A stretch of DNA of 37,350 nt from Fischerella sp. CENA71 (GTDB lineage Bacteria; Cyanobacteriota; Cyanobacteriia; Cyanobacteriales; Nostocaceae). Of this stretch, positions 36,037 to 37,350 are shown piece by piece; position 1 is the first letter of the stretch, and each line of letters begins with the position of its first letter. A program made the position numbers and the translations under genes. The stretch lies in NCBI GenBank assembly GCA_024239075.1, contig JANBVI010000070.1:1-37350 (forward strand), read 5' to 3'. Under the pieces are notes generated by a model. It was not told the DNA's origin and made no database searches. It was given only the letters and a program-made list of their open reading frames with translations.

Positions 36037-37233
36037 ATGGATTCAGAAATTCGTCGCAAACTCAAGCATATTACTGATACCTTGTGGGCTGGTGGGGTAA
36101 CAAATCCTGTCACCTATATTGAGCAGATTTCTTACCTGATATACCTGAAGCTGTTGGATGAAGAGGAAGCAAATCGGGAGTTACGCGCCCGTCTTACTGG
36201 TAATAATGGTAATGCTAAATTACTATTTCCCCAGCAAGCGGAACGTTATCGCTGGTCAAAATGGCGTTTCAAGAGTGGTACTGAACTGCGGGACTTTTTG
36301 CGGGATGAAGTTTTCCCCTACATGGCGAATTCTTTGCTGAAAGATGAGCCAAAAGTGGCAGAGTATTTCCGGGATGCGGTTTTAGAAATTAATGACCCGA
36401 ATGTTCTCAAGTTGGTAGTTGATGAACTCGATACCTTGGATTTCCTCAAAATGGGTCAGGATGTCAAAGGTGATATTTTTGAGTACCTGTTAACCCATTT
36501 AGGTCAATCTGCGCTTAATGGTCAATTCCGTACTCCCCGACAGATACGGGCGTTTATGGTGGAGATGGTTGACCCTGATTTAGGGGATACTATCTGTGAT
36601 TTGGCTTGTGGAACAGCAGGATTTTTAATTGATAGTATTGAGTATATTTTGGCTAAGTACAGCGAAAATCCCATAGAAGTACCGATTTATGGTGAAGACT
36701 GGCTGGAAAAACGGGGACTGACTTTGGCTGAAGCAAAACAGCAAATCTCAAATCTCCAGACTTATCGCAAGGGAAATGGGGATAGATTACCTGACTGGAA
36801 ACTGTTGGAAGAGTCGATTTATGGCTTTGATGTTTCCCGCCAGATGATGCGAATTTCGATGATGAACTTGGTGCTGCATGGAATTCGCAACGCCAAGCTG
36901 AAAGTAGCAAATGTCTTGTCAGATATGGGGGGACTGACAGAAGATGATTTGCGCCGTCGCTATAAGGTAATGTTTGATAATCCGCCTTTTGCGGGAACGT
37001 TACCCAAAGATTCTATCCGTGCAGATTTACCAACAAATTCCAAAAAAAGTGAATTGCTGTTTTTGGCTGCAATCATGAAGTCTTTGGTAGCAGGTGGAAA
37101 GTGTGCGGTAGTTGTACCAGAAGGGTTACTGTTTGGTTCCACTGGCGCTCATGTAGATTTGCGTAAAAAACTGGTGACAGAATTTGATTTATTGGCAGTG
37201 GTTTCTTTACCTGCGGGTGTGTTTAAGCCATAA
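36037..37233 (+). pseudogene. hsdM: type I restriction M subunit, cut off in the FKPY motif
   Basis: HsdM methylates adenine at the recognition site and is needed for both methylation and cleavage. Present are the HsdM N-terminal helical domain, the SAM motif DLACGTAGFL (about 188-197) and the catalytic FDNPPF (about 312-317). The frame ends after 398 codons with VSLPAGVFKP then TAA, whereas family members continue FKPY(A/S)GV... for roughly another 80-120 residues. Behind the stop the sequence no longer resembles hsdM but reads as an IS630-like transposase end on the other strand. The break lies exactly at a TA, the IS630 target. No hsdS is seen before the window ends. Confidence 0.8.
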
Positions 37234-37237
37234 GTAG

Positions 37238-37350
37238 TTACTCAAAATTAATTACATAGTTTTGTCCAAATTCTCTGAGTATTTTTTCCAGAGATTCAAC
37301 AAACGTTTGCCAGCTAGAATAAGCATCGAGCTCAATCCATTGATATTTAA
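37238..37350 (-). CDS. IS630-family-like transposase, C-terminal part only
   Basis: The minus strand from the window edge reads KYQWIELDAYSSWQTFVE, SLEKILREFGQNYVINFE, stop (37 residues). This resembles the C-terminus of cyanobacterial IS630 transposases, which end in K-Y-x-W...A-Y-x-S...ILxxxGxxYxIxFA. The stop is only about 5 bp from the presumed IS end at 37233, which is very short but seen in compact IS. The rest is outside the window, so the family call is tentative. Confidence 0.55.
   Translation of the reverse strand, partial: KYQWIELDAYSSWQTFVESLEKILREFGQNYVINFE

Larger units (their letters stand above)
30006..37350. mobile_element. type V-K CAST, CRISPR-side end, extends beyond the window
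   Basis: The element starts with TGTACA at 30006. It carries TnsB-like end repeats, a homing crRNA, a CRISPR array, tracrRNA, cas12k (broken), a CvkR-type regulator and a type I restriction system as cargo. tnsB, tnsC, tniQ and the other end are not seen and would have to lie to the right. hsdM appears interrupted by an IS at the window edge. Class 2 type V-K elements of Scytonema and Anabaena have the same parts. Confidence 0.92.

Overview
The window comes from a filamentous, probably heterocyst-forming cyanobacterium (Nostocales type). The reasons are the many GCGATCGC (HIP1) sites, 7-bp tandem repeats (STRR), small palindromic dispersed repeats, cyanobacterial housekeeping genes (glgB, hisC, hemW, clpS, bchE, B12-dependent metH), and a type V-K CRISPR-associated transposon (CAST).

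Layout. 1-2.5 kb: three small secreted proteins, one a left-handed beta-helix protein. 2.7-6.3 kb: metH with a strong terminator. 6.4-8.6 kb: a small HTH regulator, msrB, a MITE-like inverted-repeat element, a 63-bp tandem repeat and a VapBC-type toxin-antitoxin pair. 8.8-10.4 kb: bchE (oxygen-independent cyclase). 10.5-14.4 kb (minus): a very large caspase-like plus alpha/beta-hydrolase protein with a C-terminal membrane anchor. 14.7-18.7 kb: a VOC protein, then a PAS-PAS-GAF-GGDEF signalling protein with a degenerate ethylene-receptor-like membrane domain, then a small membrane protein. 18.9-25.2 kb: glgB, a small exported protein, a PIN/TRAM membrane protein, hemW, and a clpS-DUF2103 operon. 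25.4-28.5 kb: an exported FAD oxidoreductase and a toxin-antitoxin pair whose PIN toxin is broken by an in-frame stop. 28.7-30 kb: hisC and tRNA-Arg(CCG).

30.0-37.35 kb is one end of a type V-K CAST inserted just behind the tRNA. In order it holds a TGTACA terminus with four TnsB-like direct repeats, a delocalised (homing) crRNA, an 8-repeat CRISPR array, the tracrRNA, cas12k, a divergent MerR-type regulator (CvkR type) and a type I restriction-modification cargo (hsdR, hsdM). The parts fit together quantitatively. The homing guide GATAGAGCGACAGATTC matches the tRNA at 16 of 17 positions, behind an AGTG (NGTN) PAM, and the transposon begins 63 bp downstream of that PAM. This is the spacing expected for Cas12k-guided insertion. 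The one guide/tRNA mismatch is at tRNA position 27, where the guide base would restore a 27:43 pair that this tRNA lacks.

The element looks to be decaying, or at least altered. cas12k carries a single in-frame TAA at codon 142, exactly at the start of a Lys/Ser-rich linker. hsdM ends in its conserved FKPY motif at a TA dinucleotide, where what looks like an IS630-family transposase begins on the other strand. tnsB, tnsC and tniQ are not in the window; they are either beyond its right edge or lost.
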